Positions 16,310-24,606 of a stretch of DNA of 29,140 bases are shown here, piece by piece; within the stretch, counting starts at the first letter, position 1; every line of letters starts with the position of its first letter. A program made the translations under genes and the position numbers. Source of the DNA: JBBEBE01 sp051746765 (GTDB lineage Bacteria; Bacteroidota; Rhodothermia; Balneolales; Balneolaceae). The notes below the pieces were generated by a model. It saw only the letters and a list, made by a program, of their open reading frames with translations. It did no database searches and was not told the origin of the DNA. The DNA is taken from positions 1 through 29,140 of the forward strand of contig JBNJFK010000004.1 in NCBI GenBank assembly GCA_051746765.1. Reading direction: 5' to 3'.

Positions 16310-17673
16310 GGGTCTCTCCTGCGGGATCGAACCCACGACTGAAAACTCTCGGCCGGGATCTCGGGCAGATCCCGATCCAAACCCCATGAGCCGGTCAGAT
16401 GGCGGTGCCACCGGCGGGGGAGCCAGCGTAGTGCCCAACGTACGGTTCGGCCCGCCAGAGAAAACAGGCGGGGGTGGCGGAACAAGCGGGCACCCATCCG
16501 GTTCAGCCCGCCTTCCACGTTGTGTCCGGAGGTCTGTTCGGTGACCAGCTGACGCCAGCGGTAGAGCTGTTTGTGGATCGGAATCTTGACCGGACAGACC
16601 TCGCTGCACGACCCGCAGAGTGTGGAGGCGAACGGGAGATCGGCGTGCGCCTCGAGATCTTTTCCCGGCTCCAGAATCGCACCGATCGGCCCCGGAATGG
16701 TACTGCCGTAACTGTGCCCCCCGCTTCGACGGTAGATCGGACAGGTGTTCAGGCAGGCGGCACACCGGATACAGGAGAGGGACGTGTAGAAGTCGGTTCG
16801 GGAGAGCTGTTCGGTTCGGCCGTTGTCGACCAGTACCAGATGAATCTCCCGTCCGGGCTGTGGGGTGGCGACGTGCGAAGTGTAGGAGGTAATCGGCTGC
16901 CCGGTGGCGCTTCGGGCCAGGAGTCGAAGAAAGACGCCGAGGTGTTCGCGTTTCGGAATCACTTTTTCGAGACCCATGCATGCGATGTGGATCGGCGGGA
17001 GGTGCATACCCAGATCGGCATTCCCCTCGTTGGTGCAGATCACCAGTTCCCCGGTTTCGGCCACGGCGAAGTTGACGCCGGTGATCCCCGCTTCGGCCTG
17101 CAGGAATTTCCCTCTCAGATCTTTTCGGGCGGCACGAGTCAGATAGACCGGATCCCCGCCACTCCGTTTGGTCCCCATCGTCCGATGGAAGAGTTCGTCC
17201 ACCTCTTCGCGCTTCTTGTGGATGGCAGGCATCACCAGGTGGGACGGCCGCTCGCCGGCGAGCTGGACGATCCGTTCGCCCAGATCGGTGTCGATCACCT
17301 CGATGCCCTGCGTCTCGAGCCACGGGTTGAGTCCGCACTCTTCCGTGAGCATTGACTTGCTTTTGACCACCCGTGTGACCCCGCGTTCGTGCAGCAGTCC
17401 GGCGACGATCCGGTTGTGCTCCTCGCCGTTGCTCGCCCAGTGGACAATGACGCCGTTACGTTTGGCCGACGTTTCGAGCTCCTCGAGGTAGTGGTCCAGT
17501 TTGGAGAGGGTGTGTCGTTTGATTCGTGACGCAGCCTCACGCAACTCTTCCCACTCCGGAACGCTTGCGGCGGCCTGGTCCCGTTTGCCACGAACCTGCC
17601 AGAGGGTCTCGTCATGCCATCGGGCCCGCCCGGCATCCTCCTGAAACACTTCGGCTCGTCGGGCGTGACTCAT
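16306..17673 (-). CDS. lutB: Lactate utilization iron-sulfur protein B
   Basis: A 455-residue protein starting at ATG 17673 (MSHARRAEVFQEDAGRARWH), translationally coupled to lutA by ATGA. The N-terminal two-thirds is a LUD domain (GVIVHWASNGEEHNRIVAGL, then RVVKSKSMLTEECGLN, GITGVNFAVAETGELVICTN). The C-terminal third binds two [4Fe-4S] clusters: CIRCAACLNTCP (Cys301, 304, 307, 311) and CGSCSEVCP (Cys353, 356, 360). It is the central subunit of LutABC, passing electrons from lactate oxidation. Length and motifs are those of the Bacillus subtilis LutB type. The longer open frame upstream of 17673 lies inside lutA and is not used. Confidence 0.97.
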   Translation of the reverse strand: MSHARRAEVFQEDAGRARWHDETLWQVRGKRDQAAASVPEWEELREAASRIKRHTLSKLDHYLEELETSAKRNGVIVHWASNGEEHNRIVAGLLHERGVTRVVKSKSMLTEECGLNPWLETQGIEVIDTDLGERIVQLAGERPSHLVMPAIHKKREEVDELFHRTMGTKRSGGDPVYLTRAARKDLRGKFLQAEAGITGVNFAVAETGELVICTNEGNADLGMHLPPIHIACMGLEKVIPKREHLGVFLRLLARSATGQPITSYTSHVATPQPGREIHLVLVDNGRTEQLSRTDFYTSLSCIRCAACLNTCPIYRRSGGHSYGSTIPGPIGAILEPGKDLEAHADLPFASTLCGSCSEVCPVKIPIHKQLYRWRQLVTEQTSGHNVEGGLNRMGARLFRHPRLFSLAGRTVRWALRWLPRRWHRHLTGSWGLDRDLPEIPAESFQSWVRSRRRDP

Positions 17674-18431
17674 GAGGAGGCGGATTTGACCGGCTCGGAC
17701 CGGTGGGTGAGGATTTGGGCGATATGCAGGAAGCGAAGCGGCAGACCGTCCCGTCGGGCGAGCCCTTCCATATGCATCAGACAGGAGCTGTCCGTCCCGG
17801 TAATCACCTCGACACCGTTGTCTGCATGATCGCGCAGACGGTCGCGGCCCATGACGCTGGAGATGCACGCCTGTTTAACGGCAAACGTACCTCCGAATCC
17901 GCAACACTCGTCCGGGCGGTTCAAGGGAACCAGCTCAATACCACGCACCTGGCGAAGCAGGGTTTCGGGCATCGAATGACGGGCGCCCATCCGCTCGCTC
18001 GGGGTGGCCAGGTCGAGCCCGCGCACCCCGTGGCAACTGTTGTGCAGCCCGGTTTTGAACGGAAACTGTGCATCGGGAAGGGCCGGTGAGTCATCGCGCG
18101 AGAGAAATTCGCAAAGTTCGACAGTCCGTTCCCGCAAGCGATTCAGCTCCGGATTCGGGTCGAACCGGTCGTAGTGGTGCCGAATGTGGTGAACGCAGCT
18201 TCCCGAGGGAGCGATCACCCAGTCACATTCGGAGAAGAGGCGGGCCAGCCGGTTGGCGACCGGCGCCGTCACCCGTTCGTACCCGCTGTTGGCCATCGGC
18301 TGGCCACAGCAGGTCTGCCCCTCCGGAATCATCACACGGTATCCGATTCGTTCGAGCAGGTCGAGCGTTGCCCGCGCCACATCCGGGTAGAGCTGGTCGA
18401 TGTAGCAGGGAACAAACAGACCGACCGTCAT
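17670..18431 (-). CDS. lutA: Lactate utilization CCG-domain protein A
   Basis: A 253-residue protein with two cysteine-rich CCG domains, as in GlpC/HdrB-type subunits. The first holds VPCYIDQLYPDVARATLDLL and EGQTCCGQPMANSG; the second holds HNSCHG and RPDECCGFGGTFAVK. In LutABC it is the subunit most related to glycolate and heterodisulfide oxidoreductase partners. ATGGAGATCTC precedes the ATG at 18431, with GGAG well placed for ribosome binding. It starts 13 bp after the FAH-family gene and overlaps lutB by ATGA. Both CCG motifs are intact, and the length is normal. Confidence 0.96.
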   Translation of the reverse strand: MTVGLFVPCYIDQLYPDVARATLDLLERIGYRVMIPEGQTCCGQPMANSGYERVTAPVANRLARLFSECDWVIAPSGSCVHHIRHHYDRFDPNPELNRLRERTVELCEFLSRDDSPALPDAQFPFKTGLHNSCHGVRGLDLATPSERMGARHSMPETLLRQVRGIELVPLNRPDECCGFGGTFAVKQACISSVMGRDRLRDHADNGVEVITGTDSSCLMHMEGLARRDGLPLRFLHIAQILTHRSEPVKSASS

Positions 18432-18444
18432 GAGATCTCCATTC

Positions 18445-19299
18445 CTATTTGGGGGCTTTTACCTTCTGTCGGGAGGAGCCCAGGCCGTCGATGCCCAGTT
18501 CGACTTCGTCTCCCGGTTTGAGGAATCGCTGCGGCTTCATCCCCATTCCCACCCCTTCCGGCGTTCCGGTTGAGATGATGTCACCCGGAAGCAGTGTCAT
18601 GTACTGGCTGATTCGCGAGACGAGTTGCGGGATATTGAAAATCATGTCCGAGGTGTTGCTGTCCTGAACGGTCTCCCCGTTGAGCTTGAGCCAGCACCGC
18701 AGATTGTCCGGATTGTCAATCTCGTCAGCGGTTGCCATCCAGGGCCCCAGGGGAGCAAAGGTGTCGGCGCTTTTCCCTTTGACCCATTGCCCGTCGTGTT
18801 CGAGCTGGAATTCCCGCTCGCTGTAGTCGTTGTGCAGAACGTAGCCGGCGACATAATCCATGGCGTTGGACTCCTCTACATAGGTCGCCCGTTTGCCGAT
18901 AACAAAGCCGAGCTCGACCTCCCAATCGGTTTTTTTGCTTCCGCGTGGCAGGATCAGATCGTCATTCGGACCGGTGATGGCCGAGGTCGCTTTCATGAAG
19001 AGCACCGGTCGTTCAGGGAGAGTCGCGCCGCTCTCTTTGGCGTGCTTTTCGTAGTTGAGACCCACGCAGAGAAGTTTCGAGGGTCTGGAGATCGGACTGG
19101 CCAGTCGCGCATCGTCCGGGACCACGGGTGCATCGGTGCCGTATTCGTCGATCCAGGTCTGCAGACGGTTCAACCCGCCGGTTTCGAAGAAGTGTTCGTC
19201 GTAGGATTCACCGAATCCAGAGGTGTCCAGTCGGGTACCGTCCTCGAGTTGGACGCCGGTTCGAATTGATTGTTCGTGATGGAATCGTATCAGTTTCAT
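18445..19299 (-). CDS. FAH-family hydrolase, probable 2,4-diketo-3-deoxy-L-fuconate (or rhamnonate) hydrolase
   Basis: A 284-residue protein of the fumarylacetoacetate hydrolase family. SKLLCVGLNYEKHAKE is the usual entry, DWEVELGFVIGK supplies acidic metal ligands, and GYVLHNDYSEREFQ, the conserved KGKSADTFAPLGPWM and GDIISTGTPEGVGMG complete the fold. Database names for such proteins vary (ureidoglycolate lyase, 2-keto-4-pentenoate hydratase). I prefer the diketo-deoxy-sugar-acid hydrolase because the gene sits between a matching SDR and lutABC: this enzyme releases pyruvate and L-lactate, and LutABC consumes L-lactate. The gene lies 7 bp after the SDR gene. Family is certain; the substrate is context-based inference. 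Confidence 0.9.
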   Translation of the reverse strand: MKLIRFHHEQSIRTGVQLEDGTRLDTSGFGESYDEHFFETGGLNRLQTWIDEYGTDAPVVPDDARLASPISRPSKLLCVGLNYEKHAKESGATLPERPVLFMKATSAITGPNDDLILPRGSKKTDWEVELGFVIGKRATYVEESNAMDYVAGYVLHNDYSEREFQLEHDGQWVKGKSADTFAPLGPWMATADEIDNPDNLRCWLKLNGETVQDSNTSDMIFNIPQLVSRISQYMTLLPGDIISTGTPEGVGMGMKPQRFLKPGDEVELGIDGLGSSRQKVKAPK

Positions 19300-19306
19300 G
19301 AGTTGT

Positions 19307-20071
19307 TTACCGTTTGAGGTTCAAAAAGCCCCCGTCAATGGGGTAGGATGCGCCTGTGATGAAGGCGGCTTCATCGGAGCAGAGGTAGGTCGCCAGACCG
19401 GCGATCTCCTCCGGTTGACCCATCCGTCCGATCGGTTGAGTCTTGGAAAGTTGGTCGTACATCTCTTTCTCTTTGCCGGGATAGTGTCGGGCCAGATAGT
19501 CATCGACAAACGGGGTGTGGACACGGGCCGGGGCAATGCAGTTGCAGCGAATGCCGTCGTCCAGGTAATCCACGGCTATGGAGTACGTCATGGTGAGGAC
19601 CGCTCCTTTGGTCATCGAGTAGGCAAAGCGGTCAGGGATCCCGATATGCGAGACGATGGAGGCCATGTTCAAAATAACGCCGGAGCCGGTCGATTTCATG
19701 CCGTCGATCACCGCGCGGCTGCAGGTCCAGATCCCCTTGATGTTGATGCGGTAGAGTCGATCAAGGTCCTCTTCGCTGGTCTCCTCCAGGTTGCCGATAT
19801 GCGAGACACCGGCGTTGTTGATCAGAATGTCGGCCGGTCGATCCAGGGCATCGGCCGCTCCACGGGTCGCTTCCATACTCCCAACGTCGCAGAGCCGGAA
19901 AGAGGCGCTCCCGCCCGATTCACGGATGGCATCAACCACGCCCCGACTCCCTTTCTCGTCTACGTCCCAGATGACAACATCGGCTCCCTCATTGGCAAAG
20001 CGTTTGGTAATGGCAGCACCGATGCCGCTGCCACCGCCGGTGATGACGGCCTGTTTTCCTTCGAGTTTCAT
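19307..20071 (-). CDS. SDR dehydrogenase, probable 2-keto-3-deoxy-L-fuconate (or rhamnonate) dehydrogenase
   Basis: A 254-residue classical short-chain dehydrogenase. The TGGGSGIG nucleotide motif is at 11-18 and NNAG at 85-88. The catalytic set is Ser138, Tyr151 and Lys155 (YSMTK). Acidic residues after the second strand (WDVDE) favour NAD. The C-terminal PARVHTPFVDDYLARHYPG and KTQPIGRMGQPEEIAGLATY segments resemble, from memory, proteins found in L-fucose clusters of Bacteroidota. It would oxidise the 4-hydroxyl of a 2-keto-3-deoxy sugar acid to the 2,4-diketo acid used by the next gene product. Its ATG is coupled to the symporter stop by ATGA. The family is certain; the specific substrate is inferred. 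Confidence 0.92.
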   Translation of the reverse strand: MKLEGKQAVITGGGSGIGAAITKRFANEGADVVIWDVDEKGSRGVVDAIRESGGSASFRLCDVGSMEATRGAADALDRPADILINNAGVSHIGNLEETSEEDLDRLYRINIKGIWTCSRAVIDGMKSTGSGVILNMASIVSHIGIPDRFAYSMTKGAVLTMTYSIAVDYLDDGIRCNCIAPARVHTPFVDDYLARHYPGKEKEMYDQLSKTQPIGRMGQPEEIAGLATYLCSDEAAFITGASYPIDGGFLNLKR

Positions 20072-21840
20072 GATGATTCTCTTTGATTACGGGTATGGTG
20101 TGGACCTGCCACGTCGGCGATGGTTGCGTTCATCCGGCGGACAACAATGATCAAGAGACCGGTACTCACGACGATCCAGAGCAGGGCCAGGAGTGTGGAT
20201 CCGAAGAAGAGCTGGCCCATGGCGTAGAGGAACAGAATGATGGCGACGGCACTGATCGCCACCTGGCCAATGCCACGCCAGAGCGACTCGGACTGGTCTC
20301 CCTCCCGGCGGAAGCGGGTCCAGCCCGGTCCGGCCGGCCGGACCCGGTCGTAGAACGTCTGCAGGGTCTCCTCGTCGTCCGGGGAGGTGACCCAGGTGGC
20401 CACCAGCCAGACGATGGTGGTAAAGAGCATGGTAAAGATCATGCGTGCGGCAAATCCTTCATATCCAAGCCACCCGGAGAGGACGAACCCGATTGCGGCG
20501 CCACTCATGGCGGCGATCTCACTCCAGGCATTGATGCGCCACCAGAACCAGCGCAGCATGTAGACCAGACCGGTTCCGGCGCCCAAAGAGAGGATCGCCT
20601 CCCATCCGCCCCGAACGGTGTCGAACAGGAGCGAGACAATGACGGCGCTCACCATCATGAGCAGTGTGGCCCAGCGGGAGACGGTCACATAATGTTTTTG
20701 TGCCGCCTCCGGGCTCTCGAACTGGTCGGCGGGTTTCAGAAACGGTTTGTAGAAATCATTGACTACATACGAAGCACCCCAATTCAGGTGAGTCGAAACC
20801 GTCGATACAAATGCCGAGAGGAAGGCGACAGCCAGCAGACCCAGCAGTCCGGACGGCAGGAGTTCCAGCATCAAGAGCGGGTACCCCTCCTCCGGATCGG
20901 CCAGTTGCGGATAGGAGACCAGGGCCACGAGGGCGACCAGGATCCAGGGCCAGGGGCGCAGAGCAAAGTGGGCTACATTGAACAACAGCGTTCCGGCTAC
21001 GGCGTTTTTCTCGTCCTTGGCCGAGAACATGCGTTGGGCGATATACCCGCCGCCTCCGGGCTCCGAGCCGGGGTACCAGGAGGCCCACCACATCATCCCC
21101 ACCCAGACGAGGGCAGTGGCGAAGGCAATGTCGGGGTGGTTCAGTGGATTGAGCGAGAGGATCTGAAGGTCGGCCCCGTGCATGTTGGCCAGCTGATCCT
21201 TGAGTGAGGCGAGCCCACCGGCGTGATCCACCGCGTACCAAGCGAGAAGGATGGAGCCGCCCATGGCGATGATGAACTGCAAAAAGTCGGTGACGACCAC
21301 GCCCCAAAGACCGGCCAGTGCGATGTAGATCCCTATCAGTACGTAGAGAACGATCAGGATCTCCCACTGTCCGGCGCCGGTAATGACGGTCAGAATCTTG
21401 GCCATTCCGACCGTCACCCATCCGAGAATGATGCAGTTGATCGGGAAGGCGAGGTAGAGCGCACGAAACCCGCGCAGGATGCGGGCCGGCTTCCCACTGT
21501 ATCGGATCGAGATGAATTCGACATCGGTCAGGACATCGGCCCGCTTCCAAAGCTTCGCATAAAGAAAGACGGTGAAGAGCCCGGAGAACATGAAGTTCCA
21601 CCAGATCCAGTTCCCGGCGATCCCTTCAGCGGCGATAATACCGGTGACCGCCAGTGGCGTGTCGGCTGCAAAGGTGGTGGCCACCATCGAGATCCCGATG
21701 AGCCACCAGGGGAGGTCCTTTCCGCCGGCAAAGTAGTCGTCCAGGGAGTCCTGCCCGCGGCGGTGGGCGATCCAGCCAACCAGTGCCATCAAGAGCACGT
21801 AGCCGGCAATCACAACATAATCCAACCAGGTAAATGGCAT
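20068..21840 (-). CDS. Sodium:solute symporter (SSS family), probable sugar or sugar-acid importer
   Basis: A 590-residue membrane protein starting at ATG 21840 (MPFTWLDYVVIAGYVLLMAL), where the first SSS helix begins; the open frame upstream is not protein-like. It has about 13-14 membrane helices and SSS signatures: DSLDDYFAGGKDLPWW, GISMVATTFAADTPLAVTGI, GLWGVVVTDFLQF, ASWYPGSEPGGGGYIAQRMF and AFLSAFVSTVSTHLNWGASY (sodium-site Ser/Thr region). It uses the sodium gradient to import a small organic solute. It is the first gene of the operon, so its substrate is probably what the SDR/FAH enzymes degrade: L-fucose, L-rhamnose or their acids. No Shine-Dalgarno or regulator gene is visible in the 203-bp divergent spacer. 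Confidence 0.93.
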   Translation of the reverse strand: MPFTWLDYVVIAGYVLLMALVGWIAHRRGQDSLDDYFAGGKDLPWWLIGISMVATTFAADTPLAVTGIIAAEGIAGNWIWWNFMFSGLFTVFLYAKLWKRADVLTDVEFISIRYSGKPARILRGFRALYLAFPINCIILGWVTVGMAKILTVITGAGQWEILIVLYVLIGIYIALAGLWGVVVTDFLQFIIAMGGSILLAWYAVDHAGGLASLKDQLANMHGADLQILSLNPLNHPDIAFATALVWVGMMWWASWYPGSEPGGGGYIAQRMFSAKDEKNAVAGTLLFNVAHFALRPWPWILVALVALVSYPQLADPEEGYPLLMLELLPSGLLGLLAVAFLSAFVSTVSTHLNWGASYVVNDFYKPFLKPADQFESPEAAQKHYVTVSRWATLLMMVSAVIVSLLFDTVRGGWEAILSLGAGTGLVYMLRWFWWRINAWSEIAAMSGAAIGFVLSGWLGYEGFAARMIFTMLFTTIVWLVATWVTSPDDEETLQTFYDRVRPAGPGWTRFRREGDQSESLWRGIGQVAISAVAIILFLYAMGQLFFGSTLLALLWIVVSTGLLIIVVRRMNATIADVAGPHHTRNQRESS

Positions 21841-22043
21841 GCGTTCGTTCGGTTTGGTTCGGGGAACCCGGATGCGGGCCGGCGACCGACATATCGATCC
21901 AGACGGCAACGGGCAGATCCGAAACGGAAGGTCTCGGGCCGTGTCCGGAGCAATATAGGAGACGAGATTTCGAATGCAAAGGGCAGGGGCGCAGGCGAAG
22001 GCACCTTTTATCACGATTTTTCGTTCTTTGGGGGAGACAAGGA

Positions 22044-22973
22044 ATGTCATCTGCTGATCAAGATGCCAACCGCCAACCAGAATTCGACGGGATGAACCGG
22101 AGCGACAGGGACGCAATGCCGTACCACCTGGGCACCACACAGTGGGGCCTAAAGGAGTGGAAAGGAGTCTTCTACAGAGAGGATGCCACGCCGGACCGGT
22201 TTTTGAACCAGTACGCCTCGGTCTTCTCCACCGTGGAGGGGAACACCACCTTCTATCGGGTGCCCGACGCGGAGACCGTGGAGCGGTGGAAGGAGGCGGT
22301 TCCGGAGACGTTTCGTTTCTGTTTCAAGTTCCCGAAATCGGTAACCCACCACCGGCAGCTTCGCGGTGCGGAGTCGGAGGTGGCCGCATTTCTGAAGCGG
22401 ATGGAGCCACTACGAACGCGACTCGGCCCGTTTCATCTCCAGGTGAGCGACCAATTCTCCTACGAGCAGATGGGGGATCTGGAATCTTTTCTCGAGCAAC
22501 TTCCCGCGGAGTTCAGTTACGCTGTGGAGGTGCGCCATCCCGACTTCTTTGACAAAGGGAGGCAGGAGCGCCATCTGGAAGAGCTGCTCCGGCAGTTGAA
22601 CATGGATCGGGTCATTTTTGACACCCGGCGCCTGCATGAGCTGAAATCCAGCGATCCGACCGTTTTGGAGGCGAAGCGAAAGAAGCCGTCCGCTCCGCCC
22701 CGGTTTCGGACTACCGGTTCCCGTCCGTTTCTTCGCTATGTGGGAGGCAATCGCTGGATCGACAACGAGGCGTGGCTCAAGGAGTGGGCAATCATGGTGG
22801 CCAACTGGATTCGGGAGGGGTTGCACCCCTACGTCTTCATCCACTCTCCGGACCGGGTCTCCGCCCCGGAGCTGGCCCGCCATTTTCACCGTGAGCTCTC
22901 TTCGCTCATCTCCCTTCCGGCCCTGCCCGCCTGGCCGGTCGATCGACAGGACCAGCAGTTGGGACTGTTTTAA
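22044..22973 (+). CDS. DUF72 (YecE-like) family protein
   Basis: A 309-residue DUF72 protein. I chose the ATG at 22044 because GGGGGAG lies eight bases upstream; ATG 22092 is a second possibility. The frame is open further upstream, but that DNA is the divergent promoter region. Family landmarks are YHLGTTQWGLKEWKGVFY near the start, YASVFSTVEGNTTFYRVP, FCFKFPKSVTH, GPFHLQVSDQF, SYAVEVRHPDFF, then FLRYVGGN and YVFIHSPDRVSAPELARHFH. The fold is a TIM barrel of unknown activity. It is divergent from the sugar-acid operon and may or may not share its control. Family certain, function unknown. Confidence 0.93.
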   Translation: MSSADQDANRQPEFDGMNRSDRDAMPYHLGTTQWGLKEWKGVFYREDATPDRFLNQYASVFSTVEGNTTFYRVPDAETVERWKEAVPETFRFCFKFPKSVTHHRQLRGAESEVAAFLKRMEPLRTRLGPFHLQVSDQFSYEQMGDLESFLEQLPAEFSYAVEVRHPDFFDKGRQERHLEELLRQLNMDRVIFDTRRLHELKSSDPTVLEAKRKKPSAPPRFRTTGSRPFLRYVGGNRWIDNEAWLKEWAIMVANWIREGLHPYVFIHSPDRVSAPELARHFHRELSSLISLPALPAWPVDRQDQQLGLF

Positions 22974-23138
22974 GCAGATATTGCACTTCTTATATAATTT
23001 TAAATTCTATTTATAAATTGTTTGAGTACAAATAACAATGCAAAAGAAGGCTGTTTTTTTGAAACGTAATCCAGTTTCAGTTATCACATATTATACACGT
23101 GATAATTAATTCACATACAAAAATAGAAATTGGATATT
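22974..23138 (+). other. AT-rich spacer upstream of the Ig-like gene
   Basis: A strongly AT-rich 165-bp stretch, unlike the flanking genes. It contains an imperfect dyad (TTATCACATATTA and ACGTGATAA at about 23083-23106; core TTATCAC/GTGATAA), which may be an operator for the gene at 23139. No exact TAnnTTTG box is present on the + strand. Confidence 0.5.
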
Positions 23139-23732
23139 ATGAAAATGAAAATATCATTACTTAATAAAATTGCGCTTTCAACGCTGCTTCTGGGCGGTTT
23201 TGTCTCCCACGGAATTGCGCAGAATGCTCCATACACAGCAGAGATGCAGTCGGGCTCATCCGACATTACGGAGACAAGTCCCACGGCTAACGAACGAGAT
23301 GTGGATCTTGATACTCAGATCGAGGTTACCTTTGCCAAGGAGATGGATACGAACAGCATCAACGAACGAACCATTCTCTTGCGTGAGCATGCAGCAAATG
23401 GAAACGCCATGAGTGGTATGCAAAGAAGTGAAATGTACAGAAGCGACGTATCAAGTGAACAATCCGAAGCCGCTTCTGACCACAACCGGATGCGCACGTC
23501 GGATACGGTGAGCGGAACGATCCGTTACTCTGACAACGTAGCCGTGTTTACGCCTGATATTAATCTGAAGGAAGGCACGACATATACCGTTAGCGTAACC
23601 ACGGATGTGAAAGATTCGGAAAATGTTGCCCTCGAAGACGGACGTAACTGGAGTTTCACCACCGAGTCCTCATCGGGTGCAATGCTCTATAACGAACGAA
23701 TCAACGATGGCAATAACGAACGAAATAACTGA
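23139..23732 (+). CDS. Secreted protein with one bacterial Ig-like (Big_5/SbsA-type) domain
   Basis: A 197-residue protein with a signal peptide (KIALSTLLLGGFVSHGIA, cleaved about residue 27). The remainder is one Big_5-type Ig-like domain: SPTANERDVDLDTQIEVTFA and KEMDTNSINERTILL at the start, then DNVAVFTPDINLKEGTTYTV and GRNWSFTTES at the end. Between the two halves lies a polar Met/Ser/Asp-rich insert of about 50 residues (about 85-130), which should form a long loop. The C-terminal tail is Asn-rich (NDGNNERNN). Such domains usually occur in larger surface or adhesion proteins, so a lone copy is unusual. I used ATG 23139 rather than the TTG at 23130. Its codon use looks more AT-rich than that of its neighbours. 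Exact role unknown. Confidence 0.82.
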   Translation: MKMKISLLNKIALSTLLLGGFVSHGIAQNAPYTAEMQSGSSDITETSPTANERDVDLDTQIEVTFAKEMDTNSINERTILLREHAANGNAMSGMQRSEMYRSDVSSEQSEAASDHNRMRTSDTVSGTIRYSDNVAVFTPDINLKEGTTYTVSVTTDVKDSENVALEDGRNWSFTTESSSGAMLYNERINDGNNERNN

Positions 23733-23787
23733 CTTCGTTATCGTTCTTTACTGCATCTGATACCCAAGACGAAGTATCAACAGAAGG

Positions 23788-23841
23788 TAGCATTGATCGT
23801 AGGGCGCCATCAAGCGTTCCTGCGGTCGGTGCTATTTTTTT
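23788..23841 (+). terminator. Strong intrinsic terminator with wobble-paired stem
   Basis: TAGCATTGATCGTAGG (23788-23803) pairs along its full 16 bases with CCTGCGGTCGGTGCTA (23819-23834) if four G-U pairs are allowed, and a T7 run follows. The wobbles are G-U only in + strand RNA and would be A-C mismatches on the other strand, so it acts rightward. It lies 55 bp after the Ig-like gene. A weaker stem (23713-23741) overlaps that gene's stop. Confidence 0.8.
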
Positions 23842-23935
23842 GTCGTTTGGTTTTACCAACAGGATATACTCGTCTCGGGCGGCTTACATAATCACTTCAA
23901 ACGGGACGCTGGTTGGCAACACGATCCAGCTCCAT

Positions 23936-24577
23936 TCATGAAGGATCAACGTCTGGTATCAGGTAGTCCTCTTCATCCGGCGGAAATTTTTCTCGATCGA
24001 CTTGTATAAGTATGTGTAAGCCATCTTCAGGAGCCAAGGCAAAGATGTAAAAGGTGAACTCCGATTCCCAAATCGTGGCGACCTCAACTCGTTCGTCTTC
24101 ATAGATTTTGAAATTTACTGTTCCGTTCGTGGTCGTACTTCTCCCGCGCCAGTAGTTTTCTCCCTGCTGCTCGGTTGTTCTTCGATAGCGGTAGATTTGA
24201 CCGTCGAGCTCGAATTCAATCTCATCTTTGGAAGTCAGGAATTTCTCTTCCGGAATTTCGATCAGTTGATGGTCCATGTAGTACTCCAATGAACGGGCGT
24301 ACTCGATGAATCGCTCGGACTGTTCGTGCAGATCATTTCCCGTCTCGGACGTCTGCAAGTCGCCGGTCAGACGAAAGGTCTCGTATCGCATCGGGATCTC
24401 GATGTAGTCCACTCTTGGATGCTCCACCAGGTAGTAGACCAAATCGGGATCCATGGTGACACCGGCCGTGCCGATGCTTGTCAAAAGGGAGGTGATTTCA
24501 ACGCCCATCTCCTGAACATCCAACAAGCCTTGCTTGAACTCCTCTGCACAAATCGATTTTCGTATGCCACTTGTCAT
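23936..24577 (-). CDS. Hypothetical protein, possibly the C-terminal part of a frameshifted lipoprotein
   Basis: A 213-residue protein of no family I recognise, with no signal peptide. It is acidic. Features are SICAEEFKQGLLDVQEMGVE, a helical stretch RFIEYARSLEYYMDHQLIEI and a strand-rich C-terminal half (IEFELDGQIYRYRR, VNFKIYEDERVEVATIWESE, FTFYIFALAPEDGLHILIQV). The start ATG has no Shine-Dalgarno. The same frame is open upstream to 24652, overlapping the end of the lipoprotein frame (24607-24870) by 43 bases. The two may therefore be one gene broken by a one-base indel, giving an exported lipoprotein of about 300 residues. If intact as annotated, it would be a cytosolic protein, which fits poorly beside a stub lipoprotein. 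Confidence 0.65.
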   Translation of the reverse strand: MTSGIRKSICAEEFKQGLLDVQEMGVEITSLLTSIGTAGVTMDPDLVYYLVEHPRVDYIEIPMRYETFRLTGDLQTSETGNDLHEQSERFIEYARSLEYYMDHQLIEIPEEKFLTSKDEIEFELDGQIYRYRRTTEQQGENYWRGRSTTTNGTVNFKIYEDERVEVATIWESEFTFYIFALAPEDGLHILIQVDREKFPPDEEDYLIPDVDPS

Positions 24578-24606
24578 AAAGCGACGACTTCGTGGTTCCT
24601 TGAATC

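Noticed and set aside
16310..17338. Long N-terminal extension of the lutC frame
   Set aside because: The extension reads as Arg/Pro/Ser-rich noise inside lutB. A proper LutC start with ATGA coupling exists at 16309.
16474..17355. 293-residue + strand frame
   Set aside because: Complementary shadow of lutB, with no motif or start signal.
23733..23935. tRNA remnant or attachment site after the Ig-like gene
   Set aside because: The structured part is fully explained by the terminator; no T-loop GTTCGA motif or acceptor stem is present.
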